Assembly (NCBI GenBank): GCA_037384225.1
Contig: JARROD010000001.1
Span: 40,821 to 104,820 of the forward strand
Direction of reading: 5' to 3'
Source of the DNA: JARROD01 sp037384225
GTDB lineage: Bacteria > Pseudomonadota > Gammaproteobacteria > Pseudomonadales > Cellvibrionaceae
DNA length: 64,000 bases
The position numbers were made by a program, and so were the translations under genes. Within the stretch, counting starts at the first letter, position 1; each line of letters starts with the position of its first letter. The notes beneath the pieces are model-generated. The model was not told the DNA's origin. It searched no databases and saw only the letters and a list, made by a program, of their open reading frames with translations. Below, in pieces: positions 24,196 through 33,047 of the stretch.

Positions 24196-25476
24196 ATGGA
24201 TAAATACGACGTGGTTATCGTCGGTGGAGGAGTTGTAGGCATTTGCGCCGCTTATTTTCTTCACCAACAAGGCAAATCCGTAGCCGTGCTGGACAAAGGT
24301 GAAATTGGTGGCGCATGCTCCTGGGGTAATGCCGGCTATATCACCCCCAGCCATATTATTCCTCTCGCCGCACCGGGGATGATTGCACAGGGAATAAAGT
24401 GGCTTTTTCATTCGCAAAGCCCCTTTACCATTAAACCCAAGCTCGAGTTGGATTTTGCCACTTGGCTTATACATTTTTTCCGACACTGTACCAAGCGCCA
24501 CATCGACAACAGTAAACACCTTCTGCTCGACCTTCATCAACAGTCTTTAGCGCTGTATCAGAATTTCCACCAACTACTCAGTGACAATAGCGCCTATAAT
24601 TTTGAGCTTTTTCACAACGGCCTGTTATTTCTATATAAGCACGAAGCGGCCCTGAAAACAGAAACAGAAAGAGTCGCCATGGCCAGGGATCTCGGCCTCA
24701 ACGCCAGGATGGTAGAGCCGCAACAAGTGGCAGAGATGGAACCACAACTGAGATTCGATATACGCGGCGGCGCCTACTATCCCGAAGACGCCCATACACT
24801 TCCATTCCGATTCGTACAGGGCTTAAAGAACTTTTTGGCCGAACAGTCCGGTTCTGGAGGCGGCGTTAAATTCTTCGAAAAAATGACTGTTACCGAATTT
24901 AAACACAACCGCGGACGTATCGATGAAGTCGTTACCACGCATAAAAGAGTCCGCTGCGACGAATTGGTGATCGCCGCCGGCGCCTGGTCGGCGGCCCTGG
25001 GCCGGACACTGGGACTCAAGATCCCGGTACAATCGGGAAAAGGTTACAGTTTTTTTCAATCTGGCGGCGACTATCCTTGCCGCACACCTTTTATTCTCGA
25101 AGAGGCTCGTGTCGCAGTGACACCCATGTGTGACAATATCCGCTTCGCCGGTACACTCGAACTCGGCAATATGGACCCGGCGGTAAACCCCCACCGCGTT
25201 AAAGGCATATTGAATGGAATCAAGTCTTTTTTGCCGGACTTCAAACCGGAAAAAGTCAAGCTTGACCAAGTCTGGAGTGGCTTCAGGCCCTGCTCACCGG
25301 ACGGCATACCGATTATTGGTCGCCACCCGGCTTTTGACAATTTAACCCTTGCCACCGGGCACGCCATGATGGGCATGAGTCTGGGGCCGATAAGCGGAAA
25401 ATTGGTGGCCGAAATTATTTCCGGCCTGAGTCCCTCTGTCCCCCTGGCTGCCATGGCTACCAACCGATTTAATTAA
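24196..25476 (+). CDS. FAD-dependent D-amino-acid (D-hydroxyproline) dehydrogenase
   Basis: A 426-residue DadA-like flavoprotein. The FAD-binding motif is VVIVGGGVVGICAAYFLHQQ at residues 6-25, with further DAO-family motifs such as GGACSWGNAGYI, ELVIAAGAWSAALGRTLGL and GFRPCSPDGIPIIG near the end. In the hydroxyproline pathway it would oxidise cis-4-hydroxy-D-proline to pyrroline-4-hydroxy-2-carboxylate (LhpB type). It starts two bases after the epimerase stop, so the two are translationally close. It ends two bases from the convergent pigment-cluster gene, with no terminator visible between them. Confidence 0.85.
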   Translation: MDKYDVVIVGGGVVGICAAYFLHQQGKSVAVLDKGEIGGACSWGNAGYITPSHIIPLAAPGMIAQGIKWLFHSQSPFTIKPKLELDFATWLIHFFRHCTKRHIDNSKHLLLDLHQQSLALYQNFHQLLSDNSAYNFELFHNGLLFLYKHEAALKTETERVAMARDLGLNARMVEPQQVAEMEPQLRFDIRGGAYYPEDAHTLPFRFVQGLKNFLAEQSGSGGGVKFFEKMTVTEFKHNRGRIDEVVTTHKRVRCDELVIAAGAWSAALGRTLGLKIPVQSGKGYSFFQSGGDYPCRTPFILEEARVAVTPMCDNIRFAGTLELGNMDPAVNPHRVKGILNGIKSFLPDFKPEKVKLDQVWSGFRPCSPDGIPIIGRHPAFDNLTLATGHAMMGMSLGPISGKLVAEIISGLSPSVPLAAMATNRFN

Positions 25477-25478
25477 CC

Positions 25479-26003
25479 TCAATTCTGGTTGATGACGGTC
25501 AACCTGCCTTCAACCAGGCTTTCACTGCCATTGCTCACACAAAAAGTATATACAGCCCCTTCGGTATTGTTCAGCAACATTTGGGCGGAAACGGATAATT
25601 GATCAACTTTATCAGCCACTTGCTCTACAAAAAAACGCGCGCCTTTCACGGCGCCAAGATAAGCCGGTCGCGGCGCCGCGGCGGGTCCCTTGCCCTGAAT
25701 GCCACTTATCAGTCCGGAGTGAATGGCGGCCGCCTGAGCGCCGTATTCAATCAACGCCGCCGTATACAAATGGCCGTTTTCCAACATCGGATTATTTCTC
25801 TTAAACACCGATTTAGCGCGGCAACGAATTTGCTGTCGATCCCAGAATTCCACCGCATCGAGCAAACACATCGACTGGCCGTGGGGTATCAGTTTTTCCA
25901 GTTGTGCTTTTTCCACCGGTACTGTCTCATTAATACTGTTTATCGAAACCGTTTTATCCACCTGTTCAAAACCATCGGCATGGACCAGATTTTTATTTAA
26001 CAT
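25479..26003 (-). CDS. Hotdog-fold 3-hydroxyacyl-ACP dehydratase (aryl-polyene ApeP type)
   Basis: A 174-residue hotdog protein with the motif LIPHGQSMCLLDAVEFWD at about residues 38-55, where the His and later polar residues form the dehydratase site. A second protein with the same PHxxxMxLLD signature is encoded at 41002. In aryl-polyene synthesis such enzymes dehydrate each 3-hydroxyacyl-ACP to build the conjugated chain. It is the last gene of the minus-strand operon, and its start overlaps the end of the chain-length-factor gene by seven bases. It has an N-terminal extension of about 30 residues relative to the paralogue. Confidence 0.8.
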   Translation of the reverse strand: MLNKNLVHADGFEQVDKTVSINSINETVPVEKAQLEKLIPHGQSMCLLDAVEFWDRQQIRCRAKSVFKRNNPMLENGHLYTAALIEYGAQAAAIHSGLISGIQGKGPAAAPRPAYLGAVKGARFFVEQVADKVDQLSVSAQMLLNNTEGAVYTFCVSNGSESLVEGRLTVINQN

Positions 26004-26839
26004 GATTGGGTCGACGCTTGAAGTCCGGCACTGGGTTGCGCCGGCTCAAGGTCGATAGCGATATGCTGGCTGCCCGGCAAATTGAGCCGGCAGCACCCGG
26101 ATTCATTTTTTGCCAGCAATTCCAGCAATGGCAACACCCGCGCAGCGGGGTTTTTCAGCCTCATAGCCTCCAGTTCTGGGCTGTGGGCAGAGTCCTCCTG
26201 GACCCGGTCAGGCACCCGTTTCAGGCTTAGCTGGGCCAGCGAGCCCGGTGTCGGCTCTGGAGTCAGTAAAAAGGCAACGCCAAAAGGCGCGTCGATCGAC
26301 CGCTTGCGCTGTAGCGGAGCAGGGGGCTTGCTGTCGTAAACCGCCAGCAGGGTGGGCAGATTTTCCACCCGGGACAGCATGCCCGCCTCCAGTAGACCCG
26401 AGGCAAAGGTAGCGTCATACGCCGATAAACTCACTGAAGGTGCCTGCGACCCTGTGGCAATGCTCCAGTAACCGGCAGCGGAGTTGTGCACTGAGTTGTG
26501 GAACTGGGTCGGAGACACTGCCCGCTCAGGAGTAGCGAGGGTTCTACAAATTTGGTCGACGATCTGATAATCGCCTCCTGAAGACGCAAATACCGCCGCC
26601 AGCTGCGACACTGGCACCGGGGATTTATCCACCACCTGCTCACACACCCGAAACGCCAGTCGGATCAGATCCGTGGCCCGACGCCGTTCGTTGGCCGGCA
26701 ACATGTGCGGTTTATAGCGCTCGAGGTCACTGTGGGTATAGGGGATGCTTCCCGATAGCACACTGCGGCTTTGCGGCCAGGATGCCAGTCCTGGGCCAGC
26801 GACAGCCACAGATTCGATGGACAGTTTGATCAGATTCAT
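25997..26839 (-). CDS. Beta-ketoacyl synthase chain-length factor
   Basis: A 280-residue thiolase-fold protein resembling the chain-length factor subunits of aryl-polyene clusters (ApeC type). The region matching the ketosynthase active site reads SLSAYDATFA, with no nucleophilic Cys, so it should be catalytically dead and form a heterodimer with the ketosynthase encoded next to it. The start at 26839 gives ATGA overlap with that gene's stop codon, a sign of coupled translation. An upstream start at 26866 is less likely. Confidence 0.82.
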   Translation of the reverse strand: MNLIKLSIESVAVAGPGLASWPQSRSVLSGSIPYTHSDLERYKPHMLPANERRRATDLIRLAFRVCEQVVDKSPVPVSQLAAVFASSGGDYQIVDQICRTLATPERAVSPTQFHNSVHNSAAGYWSIATGSQAPSVSLSAYDATFASGLLEAGMLSRVENLPTLLAVYDSKPPAPLQRKRSIDAPFGVAFLLTPEPTPGSLAQLSLKRVPDRVQEDSAHSPELEAMRLKNPAARVLPLLELLAKNESGCCRLNLPGSQHIAIDLEPAQPSAGLQASTQSC

Positions 26840-28050
26840 GGCAACCCCCCCAACACCAGACTGCAATTGTTGCCACCGAAACCAAAAGCGTTGCTCATGA
26901 CTGTACGCAGGGAGTAGGGCTGGCGGTTTTCCAGCAGAACATGGGTTTTAATCTGCGGATCGACTTCCCGGGTATTCAAACTGCGGGGTAAAAAGCTGTG
27001 TTGCAGGCACAGGAGTGAAAAAGCCGCTCCGACAATGCCCGCCGCGCCCAGTGTGTGACCGGTCCAGCCTTTGGTTGAACTGCAGGGCAGGCGATCGCCA
27101 AACAGTGCCTCGACCGCTTTGGCTTCGGACAGATCGTTGGCCGGTGTGGCAGTGCCGTGCAAATGCACATAATCAATCGCGCTGGCTTCACAGCCGGCGC
27201 TGCGCAGCGCCCCTTGCATAGCCAGACGAGCGCCTTCCCCCTGCGGATGCGGGCTTGACATATGGTGGGCATCGCTGCTTTCACCGTAACCCAACAACCC
27301 CAGCTGACTGTCGCCATTGGGCTTTTCCAAGAGTGCGAATCCGGTCGCCTCGCCGATAGAAAGCCCCGAGCGGGCGGGATCCGAAGGGCGGCAAATATCC
27401 TCGGAAATCAGTTGCAGGGCGTTAAATCCATACAGCGTCGTCAAACACAGAGTGTCTGTACCACCGACAACCGCTGCGTCGCAAAACCCGCTCTCTATCG
27501 CCCGCGCGGCGGAAGCGAATACCTTGGCGCTGGAGGAACAGGCCGTCGATATGGCGGTGGCAACCCCCTCTAGCCCCAGACGTGCACGCACAAATTCAGC
27601 GACGGCGTAGGTATTGTGCGTGGTCTCGTAGCGGTACCAGTCAGGCAGCGCCATTTGCGCTTCCCCCACAGTTTTTCCGTCACGCCCGGATAACCACTGC
27701 AAATAAGCGCGCTCGGTCTCATGAATGCCTGAGGTGCTGGTGCCAATGAACACGCCGATTCGCCCGGCGCCATGGCGCGCCGCAGCCTCCCGGACCCGGC
27801 GCATAAAATCATCCTGGCGCAAGCCCAGTTGGGAAAGGCGATTGTTGCGGCAGTCAAATGATTCCCAGGGTTTGGCCAAATGTTCGTCCGCCAGCGCTTC
27901 GACCTCACCTGCCCAGGTATTGAGTTGGGCATCAAAAAAACGGCAGGGACGCAGGCCGCTGTGGCTTTGACGCAGATGCCGGAGGTTGGCGTTCAACCCG
28001 GCGCCGAGCGCCGTGGTCAGGGTATAACTAGTGATCTGTAGCGGTTTCAT
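26836..28050 (-). CDS. Beta-ketoacyl-ACP synthase (aryl-polyene ketosynthase, FabF-like)
   Basis: A 404-residue condensing enzyme with catalytic triad Cys171 (STACSSSA), His298 (LHGTAT) and His332 (WTGHTLGAAG). It lengthens the aryl-polyene chain from malonyl-ACP, with the adjacent chain-length factor as partner. The ATG at 28050 matches family N-termini (MKPLQITSYTLTTALGAG) and overlaps the end of the acyltransferase gene upstream by 23 bases. A longer frame starting at 28131 is not needed. Confidence 0.88.
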   Translation of the reverse strand: MKPLQITSYTLTTALGAGLNANLRHLRQSHSGLRPCRFFDAQLNTWAGEVEALADEHLAKPWESFDCRNNRLSQLGLRQDDFMRRVREAAARHGAGRIGVFIGTSTSGIHETERAYLQWLSGRDGKTVGEAQMALPDWYRYETTHNTYAVAEFVRARLGLEGVATAISTACSSSAKVFASAARAIESGFCDAAVVGGTDTLCLTTLYGFNALQLISEDICRPSDPARSGLSIGEATGFALLEKPNGDSQLGLLGYGESSDAHHMSSPHPQGEGARLAMQGALRSAGCEASAIDYVHLHGTATPANDLSEAKAVEALFGDRLPCSSTKGWTGHTLGAAGIVGAAFSLLCLQHSFLPRSLNTREVDPQIKTHVLLENRQPYSLRTVMSNAFGFGGNNCSLVLGGLP

Positions 28051-29008
28051 CGGCCCAAAAATTATAAAAATTAAACCAGTTGTAGGGAGCCAGCCGGGCG
28101 TAGTGTTCCAGCCGGCTGGCGTAATGCTCAACCAGCTTTACGAGTGCCCGCTCACGTTCTTTTCGCGGTACTTTTAATACACCCATATCCAATATCCCCA
28201 TCGCCTCCAGTTCGGATTGCCCCGGTTTTCCCGGCGCACCGCTGAGCGATTCAAAGTACACGCGATAGCGGTTACCGCCTGTGTAGAGGCCGACACAGAG
28301 TATCACCGGGACTTTCAAAGTAATAGCCAACAGCCAGGGCCCCGCCGGCAGCGCCGTCCCGGCACCGAGAAATCGGCTGTGGACAACCCGCTCTCCGGGC
28401 GCCGCGCGGTCGGCCATAATGCCGATCAAATCGCCCCGCCCCAGACATTCGTGAAGTGTCAGCGCCAGACTGGCGGGCGCTGTACCGGTGTCGAGCACTG
28501 CAGTGGCCAGTTGGGGGTCGAGCGATTCCATCAATTGCATCGCCCTGCTGTTGTGGGCTCTGTCCATAAGAATCCGAATCGGCAGGCGTCGTTTTCTGAC
28601 ACCGGATACCCGCATCACATCAAAACTCCCCATATGGGAAACCAGCAGTAGACAACCCCGCTGACCGGCAATACAGCGGTCAATCACCTCGGCGCCCTCT
28701 ATTTCGATGTCAAATTTCTCAGACCGCCCAGCTAAAAAATACAAACGATCCAAGGAAACCAGGGCAAAGGTATAGAAATGCCGAAAAACATCCCGCCACC
28801 CCGGTTCACAATTCAGGGCCCGCCGTAAAAATAGCCTTGAGGCGACACGGGCTTTGCGCGCACTCAATAGGTAATAGGCAACAATGGGATAGAGCAGCAC
28901 ACGGGTAAACCCACGCCCCAAAGACAACGCCAACCAGGCCAACAGCAAAAGCATAAAGCGGTTGCCGCGTTCCCGCTGCTCAAACCAACGCTGGGTATGT
29001 TTCTCCAT
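28028..29008 (-). CDS. LpxL/HtrB-like lysophospholipid acyltransferase
   Basis: A 326-residue membrane-associated acyltransferase with one N-terminal hydrophobic segment (about residues 18-48) and the HxxxxD catalytic motif HMGSFD near residue 125. DLIGIMADRAAPGE and AIMTLK-like inner strands are typical of the LpxL/LpxM family. In aryl-polyene clusters it is thought to attach the polyene acyl chain to its membrane lipid or sugar anchor. It lies in the minus-strand operon six bases after the dehydratase gene. Confidence 0.82.
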   Translation of the reverse strand: MEKHTQRWFEQRERGNRFMLLLLAWLALSLGRGFTRVLLYPIVAYYLLSARKARVASRLFLRRALNCEPGWRDVFRHFYTFALVSLDRLYFLAGRSEKFDIEIEGAEVIDRCIAGQRGCLLLVSHMGSFDVMRVSGVRKRRLPIRILMDRAHNSRAMQLMESLDPQLATAVLDTGTAPASLALTLHECLGRGDLIGIMADRAAPGERVVHSRFLGAGTALPAGPWLLAITLKVPVILCVGLYTGGNRYRVYFESLSGAPGKPGQSELEAMGILDMGVLKVPRKERERALVKLVEHYASRLEHYARLAPYNWFNFYNFWADETATDH

Positions 29009-29014
29009 TGAACT

Positions 29015-29350
29015 TTAACCTTCGGTCTCGGGATGGGCACTATCGATAGCACCCGTCGAAGCCTGCCCCCGGCACAGAACGCCCCGGCAAATCAGTGTAT
29101 TCCCGCGTCGGCAGATAACGCTGATCCGCACAGTGTCTATATTGAATTCAATTGTGCAGTGATCACCCGGTTTCACCGGGTTGAGAAATTTCATTGTCTT
29201 TACGGCGTCTACCTTTTCAGCCAGACCCCGGGCTTTTGCCGCCGCGATTATCCACTGCAGTAGCAAAGCTCCCGGTACAATGGGATTATCAGGAAAATGA
29301 CCGGCGAAACAGGGGTGGTGAAGTGGTATCTCAAGGTTTTCGATGATCAT
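29015..29350 (-). CDS. FabZ-like hotdog dehydratase (short)
   Basis: A 111-residue hotdog-fold protein with HFPDNPIVPGALLLQW at about residues 18-33, the signature helix region of FabZ/FabA-like dehydratases. It is shorter than free-standing FabZ (about 150), as usual for aryl-polyene ApeI-type proteins. The start codon follows directly on the stop of the AMP-ligase gene (TAA then ATG), so translation is probably coupled. Role: dehydration of 3-hydroxyacyl intermediates; some members of this group could be non-catalytic partners. Confidence 0.75.
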   Translation of the reverse strand: MIIENLEIPLHHPCFAGHFPDNPIVPGALLLQWIIAAAKARGLAEKVDAVKTMKFLNPVKPGDHCTIEFNIDTVRISVICRRGNTLICRGVLCRGQASTGAIDSAHPETEG

Positions 29351-30769
29351 TTACTGGTTTTCCTTCAACGCTTTCAGCACCAGCGCACGAGTGACTTTGC
29401 CGGTTTCGTTTCTCGGTATTTGTTTGACTTTTTTCAGGGGGCGAGGCAGAAATACAGCGTCCACGGTTTTGGACAAAACGTTGAGAATTTGCCGCGCTGG
29501 CAACGCTGACACCACCAGAGCGGCCGGCCTTTCAGCACCGTCATTGACAAACACTATCGCGTCTTCAACGCCACTGATATTCAATAAGCGCTGGGTTAAA
29601 TCCCCCAGCGAGGCGCGCTTACCGGCCACATTGATCTGATCCGTCGCCCGCCCCAACAGGCGGAAAGAATTTTCGCCTGTTGGATCAAAGCAGTCTTCCA
29701 GACGCTTCTCACCTTTTAATTGTGGGCCTGTAACACTGTAACCCTGTCCGCTGGCGAACATTTTCATCCCCTCAAGTAAAACCCACTCACTCTCGTTGGC
29801 GTTGGAACAGGTGCGCCGCGTCGCCATACTGCCGGCTTCCGTACAACCAAAAATCTCCTCGACCGGCGCCTCGAACCGTTGCTCTGCCCGGCGGGCCAAT
29901 TCCATGTCCAGTGGCGCCGTGGCGGAAATAATCTTAGCCAGCGGAGGAACCACCACCCCCGCCCCGAGAATCGCCCGCAAATGTACGGGGGTAGTGACCA
30001 GTACCCGGGGATAAGCGACCACAGAATCGAGATTCGCCGCCACATCCCGTGGATAAAAGGGGTGGCTGTTGTGCATGACCGCTCCCCCTTGCAGAGCTAT
30101 CATTACCGTCATTTCCAGACCGTACATATGCTGAGAGGGAACCGTGGCAATAATGGTTGGCCGACTCCTCTGCCCGTTGCGCCCTGTAGCCGAGTAAAAA
30201 TCGGCATTAAAAAATCGCCGCGCTAACATCTGCGCTGTCCCCACCAGGGTAAACCAGGGCTTTTTATTAGGTTTCGGTTTTCCGGTACTGCCCGAAGTAA
30301 AGGCGATGGCCGCCAACTGTTCCCCGGCTATCAGCGGGACATCCATTTCCCCCTCTGGACAACAATCAATATCGTGATTCTGCGCTATATCAATAAGCGG
30401 CAGGTTTCCACAACGGGAAAGTACTTGTCGATCCTCAACGGCGGTATCGGTAAGGCAGTAACAATCCTCGTAGTTCGCACTCATTTCGGCAATCGTCTGG
30501 GGCTGCCGGTTTGGGGGCAATAGCGTGGTTGCGCCTCTCATCAGAGCGGCGCAGAACCCGAGGGAAAAGAAATACCTGTCGCGACACAGATTAAGGGCAT
30601 AACGCCGTTGCGGAAGCTTTTCCGCCAGGGATGCGGCCGTCGTTATAAAAAAACGCTGGGTGAGATTTTCCAAATCCCGCTGTATCAGCACACTTTGCGG
30701 CTGATAGGGATCAATGAGAGGCAGATTCTGCGGCGTTGTCATTGGTTCTATTCTTAATAACGTATTCAC
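29351..30769 (-). CDS. AMP-dependent acyl/aryl-ACP synthetase (aryl-polyene ApeH type)
   Basis: A 472-residue adenylate-forming enzyme. The ATP-binding P-loop is FTSGSTGKPKPN at about residues 153-164, with the adenylation motif region EEIFGCTEAGS and a C-terminal RLLGRATDQINVAGKR hinge with the late Lys in PRNETGKVTR. It probably activates the hydroxybenzoate head group and loads it on an acyl carrier protein. The start is uncertain: GTG at 30769, or ATG at 30742, nine codons later. Confidence 0.85.
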   Translation of the reverse strand: MNTLLRIEPMTTPQNLPLIDPYQPQSVLIQRDLENLTQRFFITTAASLAEKLPQRRYALNLCRDRYFFSLGFCAALMRGATTLLPPNRQPQTIAEMSANYEDCYCLTDTAVEDRQVLSRCGNLPLIDIAQNHDIDCCPEGEMDVPLIAGEQLAAIAFTSGSTGKPKPNKKPWFTLVGTAQMLARRFFNADFYSATGRNGQRSRPTIIATVPSQHMYGLEMTVMIALQGGAVMHNSHPFYPRDVAANLDSVVAYPRVLVTTPVHLRAILGAGVVVPPLAKIISATAPLDMELARRAEQRFEAPVEEIFGCTEAGSMATRRTCSNANESEWVLLEGMKMFASGQGYSVTGPQLKGEKRLEDCFDPTGENSFRLLGRATDQINVAGKRASLGDLTQRLLNISGVEDAIVFVNDGAERPAALVVSALPARQILNVLSKTVDAVFLPRPLKKVKQIPRNETGKVTRALVLKALKENQ

Positions 30770-30794
30770 TCGATAAACGGTTGACTTCCGCCCC

Positions 30795-31403
30795 TCAATC
30801 TCTGCCGTGGCGTTTGCCTATATTGGCACTAATCACTATCTTGATATATTGCTGCAAATTCGGGTGATCGTGATCTGGAAACCGATACTTGCGATAGAGA
30901 AACTCAGCAAAAAGCAATACACCGACAAAAACATAGTTGAGCAAATTGGTAAATAAAGACCAGATTTCCTGAGATGCAAGCCAGGGCAGGGCGGCGGCGA
31001 CTGTCGCCATACTTGCAAATACCAGGCACCACATCAGCGTGACAGCACGGGTATAGCGGCGCATCTCCGCGGGCAAGGGCCCGCGAGCTTTCTCGCCAAT
31101 GGCAGTCACCAGAGGGGTATGTCCGGGCCGTAATGTCTCGCCAAAGACGGTAAGCAACATTACTGGAATCACAACCGGCGGCAGGTAGAGCACAAAGTCT
31201 GTAAAATCGAAAAACAGGCCTGGCACAATCCCTGCCGCAACAGCCAGCAACAGCACCCAGGCCATTGCCGATGCCCGTTTCAGGGGGCGGTAGAGAATCG
31301 CCAACGCCAGCACAACCAGCGCGGCTGCCCGCAAATAGGGGGTTTGCATGACAACACTGATATGCACCAACAGAGGGTAAAAAAGTATCAGTGCAATCTG
31401 CAT
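30795..31403 (-). CDS. COG4648 family membrane protein of the pigment cluster
   Basis: A 202-residue integral membrane protein with about six hydrophobic segments (for example ALILFYPLLVHISVVM, AAALVVLALAILY, WVLLLAVAAGIVPGLFF, CLVFASMATVAAALPWL). It resembles the COG4648 proteins that recur in aryl-polyene clusters between the ACP and AMP-ligase genes. No biochemical function is known to me; a role in membrane handling or export of the pigment is possible. Confidence 0.72.
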   Translation of the reverse strand: MQIALILFYPLLVHISVVMQTPYLRAAALVVLALAILYRPLKRASAMAWVLLLAVAAGIVPGLFFDFTDFVLYLPPVVIPVMLLTVFGETLRPGHTPLVTAIGEKARGPLPAEMRRYTRAVTLMWCLVFASMATVAAALPWLASQEIWSLFTNLLNYVFVGVLLFAEFLYRKYRFPDHDHPNLQQYIKIVISANIGKRHGRD

Positions 31404-31415
31404 ACTCGGTTTAAC

Positions 31416-31694
31416 TCAGCGGTGCGATTGAACGTATTCCGACAGGGATCGCAGACTGTAAAAAATTTCTTTGTTTTTTTCGTCGTCGGCTTTTAACTGC
31501 ACCCCGTATTTTTGTGCGATCGCCAAAGAAATTTCCAGCGCATCGATGGAATCCAGCCCCAGGCTATGCGGCTCGTCAAAGCCAAACAAAGGGGCGGTCG
31601 GGACAATCTCACCAGGCTCGACATCCTCGAGATCGAGGACTTCTACCAGAAGTTGCGCCAGCTCAAATTCACTATCGGTTTGTTTATCCATCAC
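31416..31694 (-). CDS. Acyl carrier protein, first of the cluster
   Basis: A 92-residue acidic four-helix carrier protein. The phosphopantetheine attachment site is Ser49 in LGLDSIDALEIS. The loop between helix 1 and the active serine is slightly long, as in the aryl-polyene ACPs. It would carry the growing polyene or head group. Either of two adjacent ATG codons (31694 or 31691) could start it. It precedes the membrane-protein gene by 12 bases. Confidence 0.9.
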   Translation of the reverse strand: MMDKQTDSEFELAQLLVEVLDLEDVEPGEIVPTAPLFGFDEPHSLGLDSIDALEISLAIAQKYGVQLKADDEKNKEIFYSLRSLSEYVQSHR

Positions 31695-31709
31695 CCTTAT
31701 CCGTACCTG

Positions 31710-32477
31710 TCAACTATCGGGAGCCAATTTAACCGCGTTGTATTCGCTGAAAAGTCCCATCACCACATGCCGATGCACGTCGACCAGCCCGACATCCTTC
31801 AGGGTCGAGACAATGGTAGCGGGCGGCACGCACTGTTCGATGGTGTCCCAGTAGTAACGCATCAACGTCTGGGTTTCAACGCTGCGCCTGCCGAGCCGGG
31901 CCAACAGCGGGACTATACCTTTCATATAGGCTTTCAACAGTTGGGTATAGAGACCGCTGGCGGGTTTGGTAATTTCCAGCAGAAGAATTCTGCCGCCGGG
32001 CTTGAGCACACGCCGGTACTCGGCGAAGGTTTCTGTGAGATCGGCGACATGGCGTAGCGCATAGCCCATGGTCAATCTGTCAAAGCTATTGTCGGGAAAG
32101 GGGAGTTTTTCACCGAGCCCCTGCGTTGCCAGTTTGACCCCAGCCTTTTGTGCTTCGCTCAGCATCCCCTTGCTGGGATCAAGGGCGATCACCGTACCCT
32201 GTTGCCCGACAATTTCCTGCGCAAGCCAGGTCACCACGCCGGTACCCGCACCCACGTCCAGTACCGACATCCCGGTTTGCAGCCCGGCCCGCAACAAAGC
32301 CTGGCGTCGATACCACTGGCCGGAGCCAAAGCTCATAACCCCGGTAATCCAGTCGTAGTGCTGCGCCGAAGCGTCAAACATGGCGTCGACACGGCTGCGG
32401 CGCTCTTCGGCACTGCCGTAGTACGAGAAGAGTACCGGGTGAGGAGCTACTCTGTTAGCCTGTTTATTTTCCAACAT
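31710..32477 (-). CDS. UbiE-like SAM-dependent methyltransferase of the pigment cluster
   Basis: A 255-residue class I methyltransferase with SAM loop VLDVGAGTGVVTWLA (about residues 73-87), acidic VIALDPSKGML, and LPFPDNSFDRLTMGYALRHV typical of the UbiE/COQ5 family. In aryl-polyene pathways a methyltransferase methylates the phenolic ring of the head group, which is the likely role here. It is the first gene of the minus-strand operon, about 570 bases from the start of the divergent operon. Confidence 0.82.
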   Translation of the reverse strand: MLENKQANRVAPHPVLFSYYGSAEERRSRVDAMFDASAQHYDWITGVMSFGSGQWYRRQALLRAGLQTGMSVLDVGAGTGVVTWLAQEIVGQQGTVIALDPSKGMLSEAQKAGVKLATQGLGEKLPFPDNSFDRLTMGYALRHVADLTETFAEYRRVLKPGGRILLLEITKPASGLYTQLLKAYMKGIVPLLARLGRRSVETQTLMRYYWDTIEQCVPPATIVSTLKDVGLVDVHRHVVMGLFSEYNAVKLAPDS

Positions 32478-32559
32478 TTTACTTTACTGTCCGGCAAAAT
32501 CGCGCCACTTTACGCTAGCGACACATTGTAATCAAGGTGATCGCAAGTTCCCCTCACAC

Positions 32560-32756
32560 TATACCCAAAGCGTTTGAGATTCAGGTGCACAGAGCACGCC
32601 CCTTTTTGTCCCTGGCCGCGTTGCTCCGTCCAGCCGCTCCAGGCATTCGCGGCGCTAGCGCCCTCACATGGGACCTGCCATGCAGCGTCGTCGCGCCTTG
32701 CCAGGAACAAAAATTGACGCACTCTGCACACCTGAATCTCAAACGCTTTGGGTATA
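32560..32756. mobile_element. Family-2 MITE-like palindromic element (197 bp)
   Basis: Perfect 28-base inverted ends at 32560-32587 and 32729-32756 (outer bases tatacccaaagcg, inner bases gattcaggtg). Weaker inverted similarity continues inside, for example tttttgtccctggc on the left against the complement of gccaggaacaaaaa on the right. The centre contains gcggcgctagcgcc and no reading frame of note. It is non-coding, and a flanking duplication beyond TA is not visible. Confidence 0.78.
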
Positions 32757-32827
32757 TCCTATAGGTTTCGTTATTATAGTATCATTGATTTCACCTTCAT
32801 TGGTCTGGGACTAGCAATCTCTGGAAA

Positions 32828-32866
32828 ATGCTTAAAACTAATGCTTAAAACTAATGCTTAAAACTA
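32828..32866. repeat. 13-bp tandem repeat, three perfect copies
   Basis: The unit atgcttaaaacta occurs at 32828, 32841 and 32854 without mismatch. It lies in the divergent control region of the pigment cluster. Slippage-prone, it could alter promoter spacing. Confidence 0.9.
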
Positions 32867-32880
32867 CAGAGATGCGAAAT

Positions 32881-32926
32881 GTAACTGCTCAATAATTTGG
32901 GGTAAGCACGAGGTTATTGAGATGAT
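32881..32926. repeat. Decayed short family-1 copy
   Basis: gtaactgctcaataa at the left and ggttattgagatgat at the right resemble inverted family-1 ends with several mismatches and an 18-base middle. Only ctcaataa/ttattgag is an exact inverted pair. Confidence 0.5.
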
Positions 32927-33047
32927 AAGGTTGCACAACTTTAAGTATTGGTTATTTTTTGTGCACACCTGACAATTAACGCCCAGAACTGAGTCGTTTG
33001 CCGGCGTTGGGACTAGCCATCAAGAGGAAGCAACAAGGATCTCACTG

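Larger units (their letters stand above)
32478..33047. other. Divergent promoter region of the two pigment operons
   Basis: 570 bases without a gene between the two divergent operons. It contains the family-2 palindromic element (32560-32756), a triple 13-bp repeat (32828-32866), a small decayed family-1 copy (32881-32926) and an AT-rich stretch (about 32940-32960). Both operons must be promoted from here, but no promoter is clear by eye. Confidence 0.8.
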
